Assembly (NCBI RefSeq): GCF_008831285.2
Contig: NC_045145.1
Coordinates: 14,958,040-15,022,039 of the forward strand
Length of the DNA stretch: 64,000 nucleotides
From: Nymphaea colorata
Taxonomy: Eukaryota > Streptophyta > Magnoliopsida > Nymphaeales > Nymphaeaceae
Direction: 5' to 3'
The notes under the pieces are model-generated. The model searched no databases, was not told the DNA's origin, and saw nothing but the letters and a program-made list of their open reading frames with translations. Below are positions 1 through 12,959 of the stretch, one piece after another (the stretch's first letter is position 1; each line of letters opens with the position of its first letter). The position numbers and the translations under genes were made by a program.

Positions 1-61
1 CATCGTTCTCTTGTCGTAAATAACTTGTTCAAAGCCATCTAACTTGACCTAGATAAAGTCG

Positions 62-100
62 CTCTTCTTCTTCTTCTTCTTCTTCTTCTTCTTCTTCTTT
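62..100. repeat. (CTT)n microsatellite
   Basis: About twelve uninterrupted CTT units. No coding context is seen around it. Confidence 0.9.
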
Positions 101-609
101 TCTTACTCTAGAAATGCATCAAATGCTTCATCATATTTAGAGAAGCTTTCTTAGAAAATTAGATAGGCAAACTCCTCTTGGTTTCACTACTAGCTTCTTC
201 TACTTAACAAAGAATAAGATATGGAAGATTGCATGTCAAAAGAAGGTTGGCGCATCCGAGCTAGAGAGTTAACTAGTGGTCAAGAAGCCAAACCGAATAG
301 GTCAAGGCGTACATGTACACTTGATAATTGATATAAGCTTTCACTTCGTTCGTTTGTAATAAAATTTAATTGAAAGAGGCCCTTGGCCTAACCACTAAGT
401 GAAGATCGGAAGCCAGCCGGCTACTAACTCGGGTTGGACTTGACCCACGTGGAACAAGGCCGGCAACGTGGTTAGCCTGGGTTCACAAAATGACAGATAT
501 TGTTGGGACCATGTGCCATGTGCAGGTCTCTATCCGAGGGTGGGTTGGGACCAATCTCACTCTATTCCAATCGAATCAGCGGGATTTGGTAGGCGTTTTA
601 AGGGTGTCC

Positions 610-792
610 CAGAAGTAGAGCGGAGCCAGAAAATCTAGGAGCACCAAATATATAAAAAATTGAAATTTTAAGGAAGACCAACATGTAATTAAGAAAAAAA
701 AAAACTCAAAAATATCAATCCAAAATTAAGAAAAATTTTCGGTTTCGTATGGGCAACTGCCCACACTCAACTCACACCTGCCTCCGCCCCTG
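610..792 (-). mobile_element. hAT-like MITE, copy 1
   Basis: An AT-rich 183-bp segment that starts with CAG and ends with CTG. The ends are imperfect inverted repeats built on GCGGAGCCAG / CTGCCTCCGC. It is flanked by an exact 8-bp direct repeat GGGTGTCC at 602-609 and 793-800. CAG...CTG ends with an 8-bp target duplication are the hAT signature. No transposase is present, so it is non-autonomous. A relative in the opposite orientation lies at 1922-2048, and both share a GTGGGCAGTTGCCCA-like core. Confidence 0.7.
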
Positions 793-1921
793 GGGTGTCC
801 CATGTTAGATGTTAATTATTTACTTTTAATGCGTTCAGTTTGTTATTGTTCAGTTAATTTTTATATACTTTCTATGTCTGTTTTACAAGATGTGTTAAAA
901 GAGATTTTAGCAAGCACTTCAACTGAGTCGGTGAATTGGCTGCACTACCGAGTAAGTCTTCAACTTTACTATCTCATGAGCGTTTTAGCAGCAAAGGGTT
1001 CCGTTCATTGGCAAGACTCTTGATATAACAGTTACAGTTGCGGTAAAAATAAGGATTGAGCATCCCATGTTTGAACTTTTCCGTCGAAAAACTGGGCCGT
1101 CGTACTGGCCCCCTTGGGCGCATGTGATAGGCTGCTGTATGTATCTGGCGGTTCAATTATAGAAGAATCCAATGACATGCACATGGTTTCAGTACTCGAT
1201 CCACATTCCAGTAATAACAAAAATGGAGATAAACTACAACAACTTAAAAAAGATTTCATGATCTTTGGGGGGAACAGAACAGATCCTGTGCAAACTGGTT
1301 GCGCAAGGAATGTGCAATTTTTTTTTTCCAGGATTTCTTACCGATCTCCATAGATTAAAGCTTTGAATCCACCTTCGGATAATAAATTTATTCGATTGCA
1401 TAAATGGGATCTCAATAAGCATCGAATAATTGACAATCTAAAGTTTTTCGGGATTTCAAAGCTGCTCTTTAGATCATGTTTATGAATTCTTTAAAATAGA
1501 GGATGATCGTGACATGCAGCTTAAGAGAACCATCTGGTCAATCAGAGAGCACGGTTGGTAAGTCGTAGTCTCCCAGTGATCGAACGAAATATTGTTTTGT
1601 TTTTTGGGATTAAATGAATGGTAGTGGTTCACCTACCAGATTCAGAAAAATAGGCATCAAGAGTCTCGAGAGGGAGATATATCGTACTGAAAGCAGCATG
1701 AGATGGGACTTTTCATTTGCTACCAGACGCGTTTTACTTGATCTTAAGCAAGTTGAAGGCAAGACGCTAATGATCGCAGCAGGGAAAGTCCTGCCCAGGC
1801 AGTTCAGGGGAACTGGCTTGAACAGGCATGACAGGAAGCATTGAGGTGGCGGAGCAAAGATCAGGGTGAGCAATTCTCCACCACTTAGCCATAAGTGGTC
1901 CAATACTAACTGGCCTTATCT

Positions 1922-2048
1922 CAGGGGCGGCTACACATGTGGGCAGTTGCCCACACAGTCCATTAAATTTTTTTTTATATTAGCTGAACCCCCTCAAATA
2001 TATGGGGACTTCCCCTCATTGAAACATGTCTGTCTGGCTCCACCACTG
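1922..2048 (+). mobile_element. hAT-like MITE, copy 2
   Basis: A 127-bp relative of the 610-792 element in the opposite orientation. It begins CAGGGGCGG, carries GTGGGCAGTTGCCCA near its start, and ends CTCCACCACTG. The flanks CCTTATCT (1914-1921) and CCCTATCT (2049-2056) match at 7 of 8 positions, a decayed 8-bp target duplication. It has no coding capacity. Confidence 0.6.
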
Positions 2049-2056
2049 CCCTATCT

Positions 2057-5000
2057 AGGCCTGAAAAGGCACATGGGGATGGGAAATCACCAAATATCTT
2101 CTTGTAAGAACAAAAGGAAAGGAATGGACGGTATTAAACTCTTAGTGGCTTCATCTTTTAATATAAACTTAATTGAGATCCGGCTTTACTTCTTCTCAAA
2201 AGAGCAGAAAGTTGAGGCGTCATTAGTTACAGGACAACCGTTTCCTAAAGAGATTCAAGAAAAAAATCTCACCAAGATAAACCAAAATTAATGATAAAAG
2301 AAAATAAAATCTTTCTACAAAAATCAAATTTAATCGTTACCAAGATAATGGAAACGCCACCTATTTAAGTTCTTTTTTGCAATGTGTAATCAAGGGTCAT
2401 GATGGCCTTTTCATGGTGAAAAACATGCATGTTTAATGAAAATAAACTTTTCATCATATTTTCTTGTTTACTCTGCTCTTTTTTTTATGATGAAGATGCA
2501 ATAATATAGGGAACAAAAAACTGCATCTTGACCCGATGTAAATCAGGCAGTTACCTGGTATTTTGGACAACTTACACGATAGAGCAGGCGGGAACCACAG
2601 AGTGGCTCGACTCGGCCCACAAACCGATCATGCAGTGTATATGATAAAGAAATAAAGATTGGTTTTGGATTGATATGAAGTAAGTAACAAACGGTGGATG
2701 GGCTTGATCTATATATGGATCGACATGTGTGATTGGTCCACACCAAGAAAGAAGCAATTGTGGACCAAATTCAAGCACTTGTTGCAATTGAAATCACCAA
2801 CAAAGCGTTCTGATCAAGTGTTTGCACTCTGAAATCAAACATAAAAAATAATGTTCTCCTGCAGGGATGACACGCAAGTACAACAGATTAGGACAGGTCC
2901 GACCAGCATTACTGTCCTTTGAGTGTCAAGTGGAGCATCGGCATCCATGGACGAGGCTGTCCCTATGCTCAACACAAGATCAGTGACCAGCTAGTATCTC
3001 AGAAATCGAAGCCGTAGATTCGGCCACATGGGTGGTGGAGCACACAGCCAGAGGAAGCAGATGCACCTACGTTCTGTCCTCTCTGAAAAGGAAAGAACGT
3101 CAACCGGTCCACAGGAATGCACATCCATCCATTATGGCCTCCAAGAGCAGTCTTGTTTCACGTTGTTTGCTAGCCTCTCGGTGATAAATATATCCTCGGA
3201 ATGTCGTATATATTAGCCATAGGCTGCCATGGATTCCCCAAGTCACTGTTCCCTGGATGAGTTCCTGTTCCTGTTTTCACCAACTATTCTTATTCTTGGT
3301 TTAATTTTACATGGGAATACTGTCAAGTAAAACAACCAGAACCAAATACATCATCTGCCTTACATAAACCTTTAAAGGGTATTTCGCATTCAAAATGTTT
3401 TTGACATTTTAAGACAATGCTTATTTGATGGTCAAAATTGGGTTTGTGAAAAACCCACTCAAATGGAATGGAAGTCAATTGTTACTAACTATTAACCCAC
3501 ATCTGATTGGATATTGGGTCTATGTCGTACGTGTAACAGGGTTCATATATATTTTAGTTGAATTACTGTGAGCTGCTTTAGATCAAGTGCTCATATACCA
3601 AACATCCCACAGTTTATTGTTAAAAATTAATCTGATCTACACCGTCTACGTACCTCCACAAGATCAAATTTGGGTTTATAATGGGATGCAGTTGATCCAT
3701 TGCCATTGCTGGAGGAGACGGTAATAATTTGCCCACCGCTAAAGGTGGCTTTGATGTACACATGAATAAAACCAATTTTTTAATTACAGATGCTCCCAAA
3801 AATAAATACTTGAAAGATATTTATGCACAATTACAATTACAGAAGAACACTTGAGTTGGCGAAGTATATATCTTGAATTTCTTTTATTCTTACAACCTAT
3901 GTGGTTCTCCATCGTCAACTTTCAAGATTACCTTGGGAGGAGTATTCACTTTTTTTTCCTTTTTCCCCTCATTGTATATCAACATGATGATGATAACGCT
4001 TTTCAAAATCGGTTCTTCGTCTTCCGTGGCTCGCGCCCATGTGAGCATGCCACCTTTCTAATAATAGATGAAAGATGGACCTGTTTTGAAGCAAATACAC
4101 TGACTGATTAAGAGCAGATACTTCTTCTGCTAGGCACCCACAAGTTTGCACATGAAAAGGCGGGCCACGGGCCCATTTCCAGCCACCTGTGGTTATTATA
4201 CCCACTGCACCAACCAAAAGCAGCACCATTTTAGTCGCTGAATATGTAACTTTGTTTATTAAAAGATATCAGATCCATGTGCTTGAGACTGCAGCAGGCC
4301 TAACTCAAATTTCACATCGCTTTATTTGGTTTACATGTAGCTTCAGATTCATCAACTTGGACCTTACATTACATTGGATGCTTGAAATACTGTTGGAGCC
4401 AGAAATTTGGCCGAGTTGCAGGAAATCCATGGCCCGCAGAGAACTGTGACTGACCTCTTGAGTTGATCATATGTCAGATCTGGGACTGGCAAAGCCTTTC
4501 CTGCACATGGATCCTGGAAAGATTGCTTAATTTGGTCACAGTTATTTGCCCTACTATTATATACAAAATTCTTCAACACATTAGCTAAATATTGCCTTCT
4601 ATTGGAGGCGGTTCGTGAGAGGTAGAGTCAATAAATGTTTGGGGACCTCCGTTGTCCAATTCAAGTATAGCTCGTTCTATTTCTAATTTCAGGTTACCGT
4701 GGGATAGTTTGCTGTGTTGAGGCCAAAATTTATTTTAGCAAATGTAACTGCAAAAACTGAGGAATGTACTATACATGATCTCTTCTCCTTTCTTTCTGCC
4801 TGTCTGAGTGATCAGATTGGCATGGCTGACGTTTTCAAGAAATAACTTGAGGCGTTGATTTCCAAAATATATTGTTTCTGAAAAATGGTGCACAGCGATC
4901 TATTTTAGCTGATCCCTGCACCTTTTATTCTACATGAATTGCTCAAAAGGGAAAGATGTAAACAAACAAAAGTTTGAATTCACTCATTTCCTTCTCCAAG

Positions 5001-6575
5001 CTGCCTGCATTTGGTGAGCCATGCAGATGTCGTAAACAATTAAGGTCCCCAGCTCCAGTTTTGCCACAAATAGCACTTCATGTGAAATGACTGACTGCAC
5101 TTAGCCTACGAATGAAGTCCATCTGATTCAAACTTTATTTTACTAGTTCACCATCCGTAGCCACAAAGATCGTTAACAGGTTTTAAGTGGTGAGGTTTCT
5201 CTTGGGTACGACAAAACTGAAAATCAAAGACCCAAAAATTAAGAAAAAGTAAAATAAATGAAAAAACAATAAAGCATAAAAAACAGCTTGATACAGTGAT
5301 AAAAATGATGTTTTAGTAATGTTGGAAATGAAGATAAATAATTCAAACTTTAAGTTTCAAATTCGAAAGCAAGAACAATGTAAATAATGAGAAACAAACA
5401 CGATAGAAACACGATAAACATGAAAATTTCATTTTGAAGTTCTTTTTTCTAACAAAAAGAAAGAAGGAAAAAGACGGCCTTTTTTGGTTATCATTGTTTT
5501 TGATATTTTTATCTGCTCTTTTTCACGGCCATGGTTCCATCTAGATGGCTAGTCTTAGGTCATTGAAACTTGACTTAAAAAAAGGCACTACAATAATAAT
5601 TGATATCCATTACAGGCCTCCTCAGGGCATCAAACGGGCCCTTATGGTTTGGTCTAAGCTGGTGAGGGTTGCTCATCAGGTCCGCTGTTATGGACATGTA
5701 CATTTCAGTTGGTTTTTGCTTTTTTAGGTCCCCTGTCATGCTTGTCACTAGTCTCTTCAACTTTGAAAATTCGAGCAAAGGCTTTTCCCTTATCTATTTA
5801 GTCACAACTTGTGGAATTTTTTGTAAATGCGTGGAAAGTTGTAGACGTGATCCAGTGTTGTTCCACCTGGCACGACTTTCGGTTGCGAAGCCAAGGGAAT
5901 GAATTTCTACCTTCTACGCTATTACCTGTTGTAGGTCCATTTCATCCCATCAGCCTTTCTTTTCTTCGTCTATAATTTGTTCAGAGGTCTTCAACTTTCT
6001 TGATTATGATTTTCTTACATTGCACCAACATCTTTCCAAGTTGCTCAGAAAAGAATCAGTGCCAAGGAACTAATCGTAGTTCTGTTGCATCACTTCACTT
6101 GTCTGAGAAAGGAGCATGGCATCAGAGCCTAGAAGGTATGGAGGGAACTTGGAGTTGTGCGTTAAAATTGATTTGTTTCTTTTCTTTGTTTGATCTTTTA
6201 TTTTGTTGTTGTAAATTTTCTCATATTTGTGTGAAAACCTGAAATTTCATTGTTTCTACTTGGACAGAAGCCCACTTTTGTCTGAAAGGATCTAGCAACT
6301 TCATGTTGATTTTTGAAGAGTGGGCATCTTAACTCTTACCTTCATAAATCTCGAAGGCTTGGTTTTTTATTGGAAAAAAGTTGTGTTTGATCAGCTATAT
6401 TGACGTGATTTACATCTGTTAATATTTGCTCTGTTTCTTGCCCAGTTTTTGTTTATTTTGTAGTACTAGTTTCCTGTACTTCTGTTACCTTACAAATGGA
6501 GGCTAATGTAAGCTTGCCCCATTGATCTTTTTCATCTTTTTCACCAGGTGCAGGTGATAGACATCGTAAACTGTA
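2057..6575. other. gene-poor intergenic stretch
   Basis: Only short open frames occur, on both strands, with no recognisable motif, coherent splice pairs or family similarity. Base composition is AT-rich. I see no gene here; a short-exon or non-coding RNA gene cannot be excluded by eye. Confidence 0.5.
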
Positions 6576-6660
<85 letters not shown>

Positions 6661-6661
6661 T
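6576..6661. repeat. compound (CT)n(TA)n microsatellite
   Basis: A run of CT dinucleotides (about 6576-6592) passes directly into about 29 TA units, interrupted once by an extra T near 6651. The length makes it a likely hypervariable and slippage-prone site. Confidence 0.95.
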
Positions 6662-7498
6662 TTGTTAGAATGAAACTTGCTAGAAAGAGCATGACGCCGG
6701 TATCGGTTTGTGCGTCTTAATGTGGTTCCTTTCGTTTGATCTGCAAGGGAATAAAATGCAAGAAAAATGAACTAATCATGAAGGGTTTACCATTTACAAT
6801 GCAACGATGCAGTTGAAAAATGAAGTTGAGTATTTTTCACCGTTTCCTTTTCTTTCATTTTGGCGCTTCTTTGCTCCTCTTAAGTTGAACATATTTCCTT
6901 GTTATAATGTATTATAACTACATAGATGGTTCTATTGCCTGCGTAAGGCATTATGAATCGACTATTGCAGACTAGATTGCAACGTCGCAGATGATAACTG
7001 TAGGCTTTGAAACTAAAGTTTTTTGCATTTATAATGATCAAAAGTACAGCTGATTTAACCGCATTTAGATATTAACATGGAATCGTAAGCTATTTGAAAT
7101 GAAGATAATTTCGTAAAAAGAGAGATATCCGAGTCAAAGACCCAAGGAAAAATTACTTAAATCTAGTCCAATTAGTGAGGCTTGGTTTTTTAAGAGAACA
7201 ACCAATCATTGGACTCTTTCTGGGGCCTTGGGGGTATGTGCTTCATAAGATTTCTGGTTATTTTTGGATCTGGTGTTACTTGTCCATTCAAACTGTGATG
7301 ATCCAGACTTTATTGGAATATATTCTACCTGAAGGTTTTCTATCATTTTTGTTTTATTTGGTGCATTTGATTCGCTAGACATAATTTGTTCATATTCTTG
7401 CAAGATCAGATATTTGTATATAAATTAAGTTAAATCTTTCTTGTATCTGTAGAAAGACATTTGTAACAGGCAGCACATACCCGTTCACGAAATATTTG

Positions 7499-7992
7499 TA
7501 GGATGTTAATGGATTGGATTTGTATTAGATGTATCCTTAATCATATCTGCTTTTTTGGATATTCACATATTTGGATTCAAATACAAACAAAGAAAAGTTA
7601 TATCCAAATTTGAATCTGAAATCCAATTTTACAATCTGAATCCGATTTTTACATTCATATCTGGCTCGAATCCGAAGTTTGAACCAAATTTTGCCGTGCG
7701 AGCATTAGACATAAATATTTGTTTAAAAATAAATCTGATCTGAATTTGTATCTGAATCCAATAGGATGTTTATGTATATCTGAAATATGAATCCGATTTG
7801 GATTTCATTTCTTTCTGATTAAGAAATCAGCTTTAATTTTTTTAATCTGATTTTTTCTAGTCAATTCAATCGGATATCAGATTCAAACTAGATATATTGA
7901 CATCTGATTAGCTTTTCAGATTCTATATTCTTAAACCAAACGGACCTGATCACAGGCGCCAACCAGTTATTTCCTTCATGTTGACATCCCTA
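7499..7992. mobile_element. inverted-repeat element, copy A (hAT-like, tentative)
   Basis: Bounded by TAGGATGTTAA at the left and TTGACATCCCTA at the right, an inverted pair. The interior is rich in GAATCCGATTTGG-like words on both strands. Related elements with the same end motif occur at 28109-28417 and 38790-39227. No clear target duplication is visible for this copy, and the right end could instead be the TTGACATC at about 7897. Confidence 0.4.
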
Positions 7993-8682
7993 CTCGTTCA
8001 GTACTATATGATTACTGCAGATGTCTGTTGAGAAGCCTCATAGGTTCCGAGTTCCAGCTAAGAAGAATAATGCAAAGGAAAAGCATTCGCGGTGAAGACT
8101 GTCAACAAGCCATTGAATCACTAAATGCCGCAGACTCGAGTGCATCGTAATTCAGTTCATCCACTCGAACAAGGTCAGGTGGGTTAGCACCCAAGCAAAG
8201 AATCAACTACAGCTCTCCCTTCCTCCAGAAGGAGTTCCAAATTTTCAACGAGGATGAATGAATGAAGTATTGGGTTTATTCATGTCTGTCAATATTAGCC
8301 AACTCCGATCTCAAGTATTTTTGTTAAGCATGAGCTGTTGAATCATGTTGTGTTGACAAAGAATGCCATTCTTTCTGTACATCAAAACGAAGATAATTAT
8401 TATGAGCGGTCGGTTTATGAAAAAAATCTTCAAGTACATTCTTCTGTGCATCAAGAGCATGACCAAATAACGAGTTGGATGAAATTAGAATATGTCATTT
8501 ATTTTGTCGGATACCTTGATTAATGTTACCAAATGAGAATCAAATGCAAAGCTTAATTGGTCCTTACCTGTTGCTGAGCTTTTGGAGAGCCCACAAAAAA
8601 TAAAAGAGAAGGCGGAAGCAGAAAGAATGACATCGGAACTCTAAAACAGAAAAAGCGGCGAAGAACATGGGGGACGTGAGGG

Positions 8683-8694
8683 AAAAAAAAAAAA
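8683..8694 (-). terminator. RNA polymerase III T-run terminator of tRNA-Met
   Basis: Twelve A on the plus strand give a T12 run on the minus strand, beginning 10 nt past the 3' end of the tRNA-Met gene. This is a standard Pol III stop signal. Confidence 0.8.
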
Positions 8695-8704
8695 CTTCAT
8701 CATG

Positions 8705-8791
8705 TGGGGTGAGAGAGGCTCGAACTCTCGACCTCAGGATCACTCGTTATAGCTATGAGACCTACGCGCTAGCCAACTGCGCCACCACCCC
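8705..8791 (-). tRNA. trnM-CAT: elongator tRNA-Met (CAT) with intron
   Basis: An 87-nt gene read on the minus strand. The 7-bp acceptor stem GGGGTGG pairs with TCACCCC (one G-U pair), followed by discriminator A. The D arm holds GCGCAGTTGGCTAGCGC and the T arm has GTTCGAGCC, so A-box and B-box promoters are both present. The anticodon CAT lies at 8757-8755. A 13-nt intron (8753-8741) follows the base after the anticodon, as in plant elongator tRNA-Met genes; mature length is 74 nt. The initiator tRNA has a different acceptor stem and no intron, so this is the elongator form. No CCA is encoded, as expected for a nuclear gene. A T12 terminator follows. Confidence 0.97.
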
Positions 8792-9444
8792 ACCTCTGAC
8801 CTGTTTCGCCGACAAAATAAGAAGATGGCAGGAACCCATTTGCACCGATGCTGTCCATTACTTCTTAAAAATTCTGTCAATTACTTAGTTGAATAAAAAC
8901 ATGCTGCATCAAGTAACCAGCTAACAGATGATGTCCACGTTGGTCTCCCACTGCTGTCGCCTGTCATATACCAGACCTCATCAATGGACTACATTCACCT
9001 TACCCTGTGGCGGTTCCAGCCACCACTTGACCGCATTATGCTTTTGCAATTAGTTGCTGTAATCATCTTTTTTGGTTTTCTTTTCAAATTTTATGTTTCA
9101 AAGCTTAAAAAGATTATCTCTGAGTTTCGTATAGTGAAATTAAACCAGATACTGAACTTTTTGGGATCTGTATGCTGGTCCATGTAGCCAACGGCATGTG
9201 GAATCTCTGGGATTTGGAGATCTTCAGATTAGTCCCTAATGGTAAGAATGCAGCCCTCTAATACTCTCTAGATCGAGAAGAATAATAATGAAAAGACAAC
9301 ACAAGAACAAAATGCAAGAATGTACATGGTTTGGAAAGACGAAGAGTCTTGTAACATTCACGGAGCACTAGATCATCTAACTAAATGAAAGCAATAGATC
9401 CATATGCTGCGTGGAACAATACTCGGAAGTTGGACAGTGGCAAA
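8792..9444. other. intergenic, 3' flank of UGT-A
   Basis: No gene is seen. The part next to 9445 should contain the 3' UTR of the minus-strand UGT-A gene. The stretch 9255-9380 has wording reminiscent of LTR fragments but no partner repeat was found nearby. Confidence 0.4.
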
Positions 9445-11277
9445 TTATTGAGGGTCGAGAACCTCATTAAGAAGTCTTTCCAAGTCACAATAGGAAGAAC
9501 CGCCAGGCTGCACAGCCTTCTCTGCTTCATGCTTCAACCTTTTGGCTCTCTCCCTCATCTCCTTTCCCTTCTCCCCTTCCATCACCAGTCTTATCAGGCG
9601 TTCAACTTCTCCTCTCTTGACTTCACCTTCAATCTCCACACCTATGCCCCAATTGTCGCAGGCGTACCTGCAATTGGTCGGCTGCTCTGCAAAGAAAGGC
9701 CAACACAACATGGGGACTCCAGCGCATATGCTTTCCAATATAGAGTTCCACCCACAATGGGTGAGAAATGGCCCTATTGAGGGGTGTGAAAGGACCCTCT
9801 CCTGTGGGCACCAACTAGCCAGGAACCCTCTTTCCTCTGTCTCTGCCCTGAACTCTGGTGGTAGAACAGAACCCTGACCTTCGACAAGGTCAGGCCTGAT
9901 GACCCACAGGAATGGGTGCTTGCAGTTAGCCACGCCCCAAGCAAACTCCACAAGCTGCTGAGGAGTCAATACCGTGCTGCTTCCGAAGTTCACATACACA
10001 ACCGACTCCGGCCGCTGCTTGTCCAGCCATGCTAGGCATAAGTCGTCTTCCTTCCATAGGCTTGACTTGATGGAACTCAGATCGGTGTTGCTGTTGCCCA
10101 ACTTCTGGCATTGTTTCAGCAGAGGACCGACAGCGAAAAGGTTCGGAACCCGGCATCGGGCAGCGCTAAGAATGTTTGGCTCCAACTCGGCGAAGGTGTT
10201 GATGATCAGCCCCTTTCCTTTGAACGTGGCCTGTGCTGCATCTTCAATGTAGTTGAGTATGGTGTCGTGAGGATCAAGGGTCCTAAGAAAAGTGGGCATG
10301 TCCATGAGGCGAAGGGCGGGCATCCCTGGTATCCAGTCGATCTTTGTCTCTAGGTAACCATTTTTGAGTTGGCACTCATCTGCTTTGACCACGCACCAGG
10401 TTGAGAAATTTAGGAAACTGAGAAATAACATTAATGTTTTATTACATGACATTTAAAAATTTTTGAGGTGATTGTGTGAAGGATACGGTCTGGGAAAATA
10501 ACAATCCTTGTGGTAAGGAAGACAACTTGAACTAAAATATGGCATATATTAGAGTTCTATTTATAAATATGTTAGCATGGAGACAACTTGAATTAAAATT
10601 AAAAGATGTGTTATGTTAGATTCTTTTTACAAATTCCTAGCATGTTGTTTAATATATATATATAACAAAAAATGAATTGCCTGCAATTCATTATAGTAAA
10701 AGGGAACCAAGCTTGGGTAGTCCACTGTTGCAGTAGACGGCGAGACCATACCTTGGAGCGGTATGTACCCTTTCTCAATGAGATTTTTGAAGTGGAAGTA
10801 ACACCAGAAGCCACAGCCACTATGGGGCCTGAAGAAGATCACAGGAACACCGAGGTCTTCTGCGGGGTTGAGGATGAGGAGGCTCATGCTTGCGTCCGAG
10901 ACTATGCACGTTATCGGAGGGTTTTCCGGTGATTCATTGAGCATCGACATGATGAGATGCCGAAACAGATTCGAGGAGTTCTTCGCGAGGGAGTTGCAGA
11001 GGTCGGAAACATCTTGGGAGCGATCAGGAGTAGCGGTCGAGAGGCCGTCGGGTATGGTCTCGAAGTTGAAACCACTTATTATTCGAGAGAGATCAGGATC
11101 ATGGCTTCCGGACTGAACCAGGCGTTGATGATTGTATTCCGTGTTGACGAAGGTAACGTGGAAGCCTCTTTGATGGATGAGTTTGGCCAGCTGCATCATC
11201 GGGGTAATGTGCCCCTGCAAAGGGTATGGGATGAACATCGCGTGGGGCTTGCGCTTCTGATCTGCAGATACCTCCAT
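9445..11277 (-). CDS. UGT85A-like: UGT-A: UDP-glycosyltransferase, UGT85 type
   Basis: A family-1 glycosyltransferase expected to transfer glucose from UDP-glucose to a small acceptor in the cytosol; UGT85 acceptors include cyanohydrins and terpenoids, but the acceptor here is unknown. Two exons: 11277-10752 and 10379-9445, separated by a 372-bp GT-AG intron in phase 1, splitting the Asp codon after IPLQ. This is the intron position seen in all three UGTs of the window. Product 486 aa, normal for the family. Catalytic His23 sits in PLQGH and the partner Asp128 in CIVSD. The PSPG donor box spans about 365-408, has HCGWNS and ends in EQ; the final Gln is typical of UDP-glucose users. Oddities are Leu where PAQGH is usual and one extra residue near 133-139. 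It lies in tandem with UGT-B, about 2 kb away, same strand. No frameshift or stop is seen. Confidence 0.93.
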
Positions 11278-12925
11278 TTCCAGGACTTGTTGGTGATAGC
11301 TCTCAATACTACTGCCGGATCAGGAAGAGGAGCGAGCTGGGAACCGGCTACAGTTTTTTGTTTTAAAGGTGGAAAATTTTCATTTAGGAGACCACCATTT
11401 TATTTATTTAGTCTAAATAGGACGCTCCTATTTCTAACTTTCTGATATGGAGATTATTTTTATTAATGTCTGTCAAAGAGCGTCTTTATCATTGCCTCTA
11501 AATTCCAGTTGAAATGCTCGAAAGGATGAAGGAAATTAATGCCAGTGGTGTTCTTTTTTGTTTGTCAACTTGAAAGGAAAATATGGAAATTAAGCACAAG
11601 TTTTCAGATGTTCCAGCTTTAAGTGCGGACAATTTGCAGAGCTTCGGCACCGAAATGACCAGACTTTTCTTCGCTTGTGTAATGATCTGTCCACGAGGAG
11701 AACCATGCGAAATGCATCCGACAAAGTGGGGGCTGCTTTTTTTTTTTTTATAGGAGACATCTTGGTGTTGGGGATCTTTCAATGGCGCCGACTCAATCCC
11801 GTGACTGAACAGTGATTTTTCAATTTTTGCAGATCGTTGCTCGCCTTGGAACACCAGAATCCTCGCATACATGACAAAGACAAACAACTGATAAACAAAG
11901 TGCACATGAGGGAGACTGGATGATCTAAATTAAGGGATGAAATGATTTATGTTTTTCTTATTAAATTTATATATTTATATGCTTAGTGCTAGTTTAAAGC
12001 ATATAGTTGCGTTATATTGAATTAGGTGAAAAGAATCATGATTCGATTTCACTTCAATTAGAACAAATTGAAATGAAGAAATCGGAGCCGATTCAATGTG
12101 TAAGCTAGAGCGAATTCCGAAAAGACCCAAAATTTACTCCAAGAATATCGCTATTTGAATCTGATACGAGTTCAACCCCAAACCTCACCTAAGCGATTCT
12201 CAGTTTTTTGGTTTCAGTAGGTTAGTTTGTTATAGCGATCTATCAATCATATAATTTCTTTGATTTTGCATGGGTGTTTTGCTGCAAAAAATTTACCTTG
12301 TATAGCTAATCAAAATTGTAAGTACCAAATTTTTGTAAAACAGCCGATTCCGTTCAGGTATCACTATGTTTTTTCACAATTTTTGTTTCCCATTTAATTT
12401 GTCCAAAGAGACCACTGGCGGTTAGTTATGAAAAGAACTTTCAGTAACAACCCTATGGTGGAGAGGTCCCTAACCTTTTATTACAAAAGGTAAATATGTA
12501 GGACAAAAAGTGGCAATCACGAACTAAAACCGAGCCAATAGGACAATAGTAAGCAAGAGAAAACCAAAAAGCTACAAGGGCCAAATTTATAAATTTTACA
12601 TTAATAGAAAAAAAATATCATGAGAAGAGTGTTTAAGATTCTAACTCTATGAAATGAACAGTCAATTTGCCATCTCTGAGTGGGACGACATCTTTCCAAA
12701 GTAGCCATGGCATACATGCTTGATATTAGCATTATCCTTCCAAACCTCTCCAAGCTACTAGTCATCCAAGACTGACAAATAATTGAGTCTTATGGAAGGT
12801 CATTGTTATCTTCCCGCTAAACGACTCCTTCATCGAAATGCATTCACTCGAGTCTTTAAACACAAAAGCCATCAAACCTTCTACCGTTAGATTCCATGCA
12901 GATTCCATACAGGCAACTTGCTTTA

Positions 12926-12959
<34 letters not shown>

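Noticed and set aside
1866-2291. A 141-aa plus-strand frame
   Set aside because: It runs through the hAT-like MITE at 1922-2048 and has no protein features.
9255-9400. Possible solo LTR near the UGT-A 3' end
   Set aside because: Some words resemble plant LTR ends but no second copy, TG...CA ends or target duplication could be shown.
11498-11905. A 135-aa minus-strand frame in the UGT-A/UGT-B spacer
   Set aside because: No motif, no homology recognised, A-rich; considered a chance frame.
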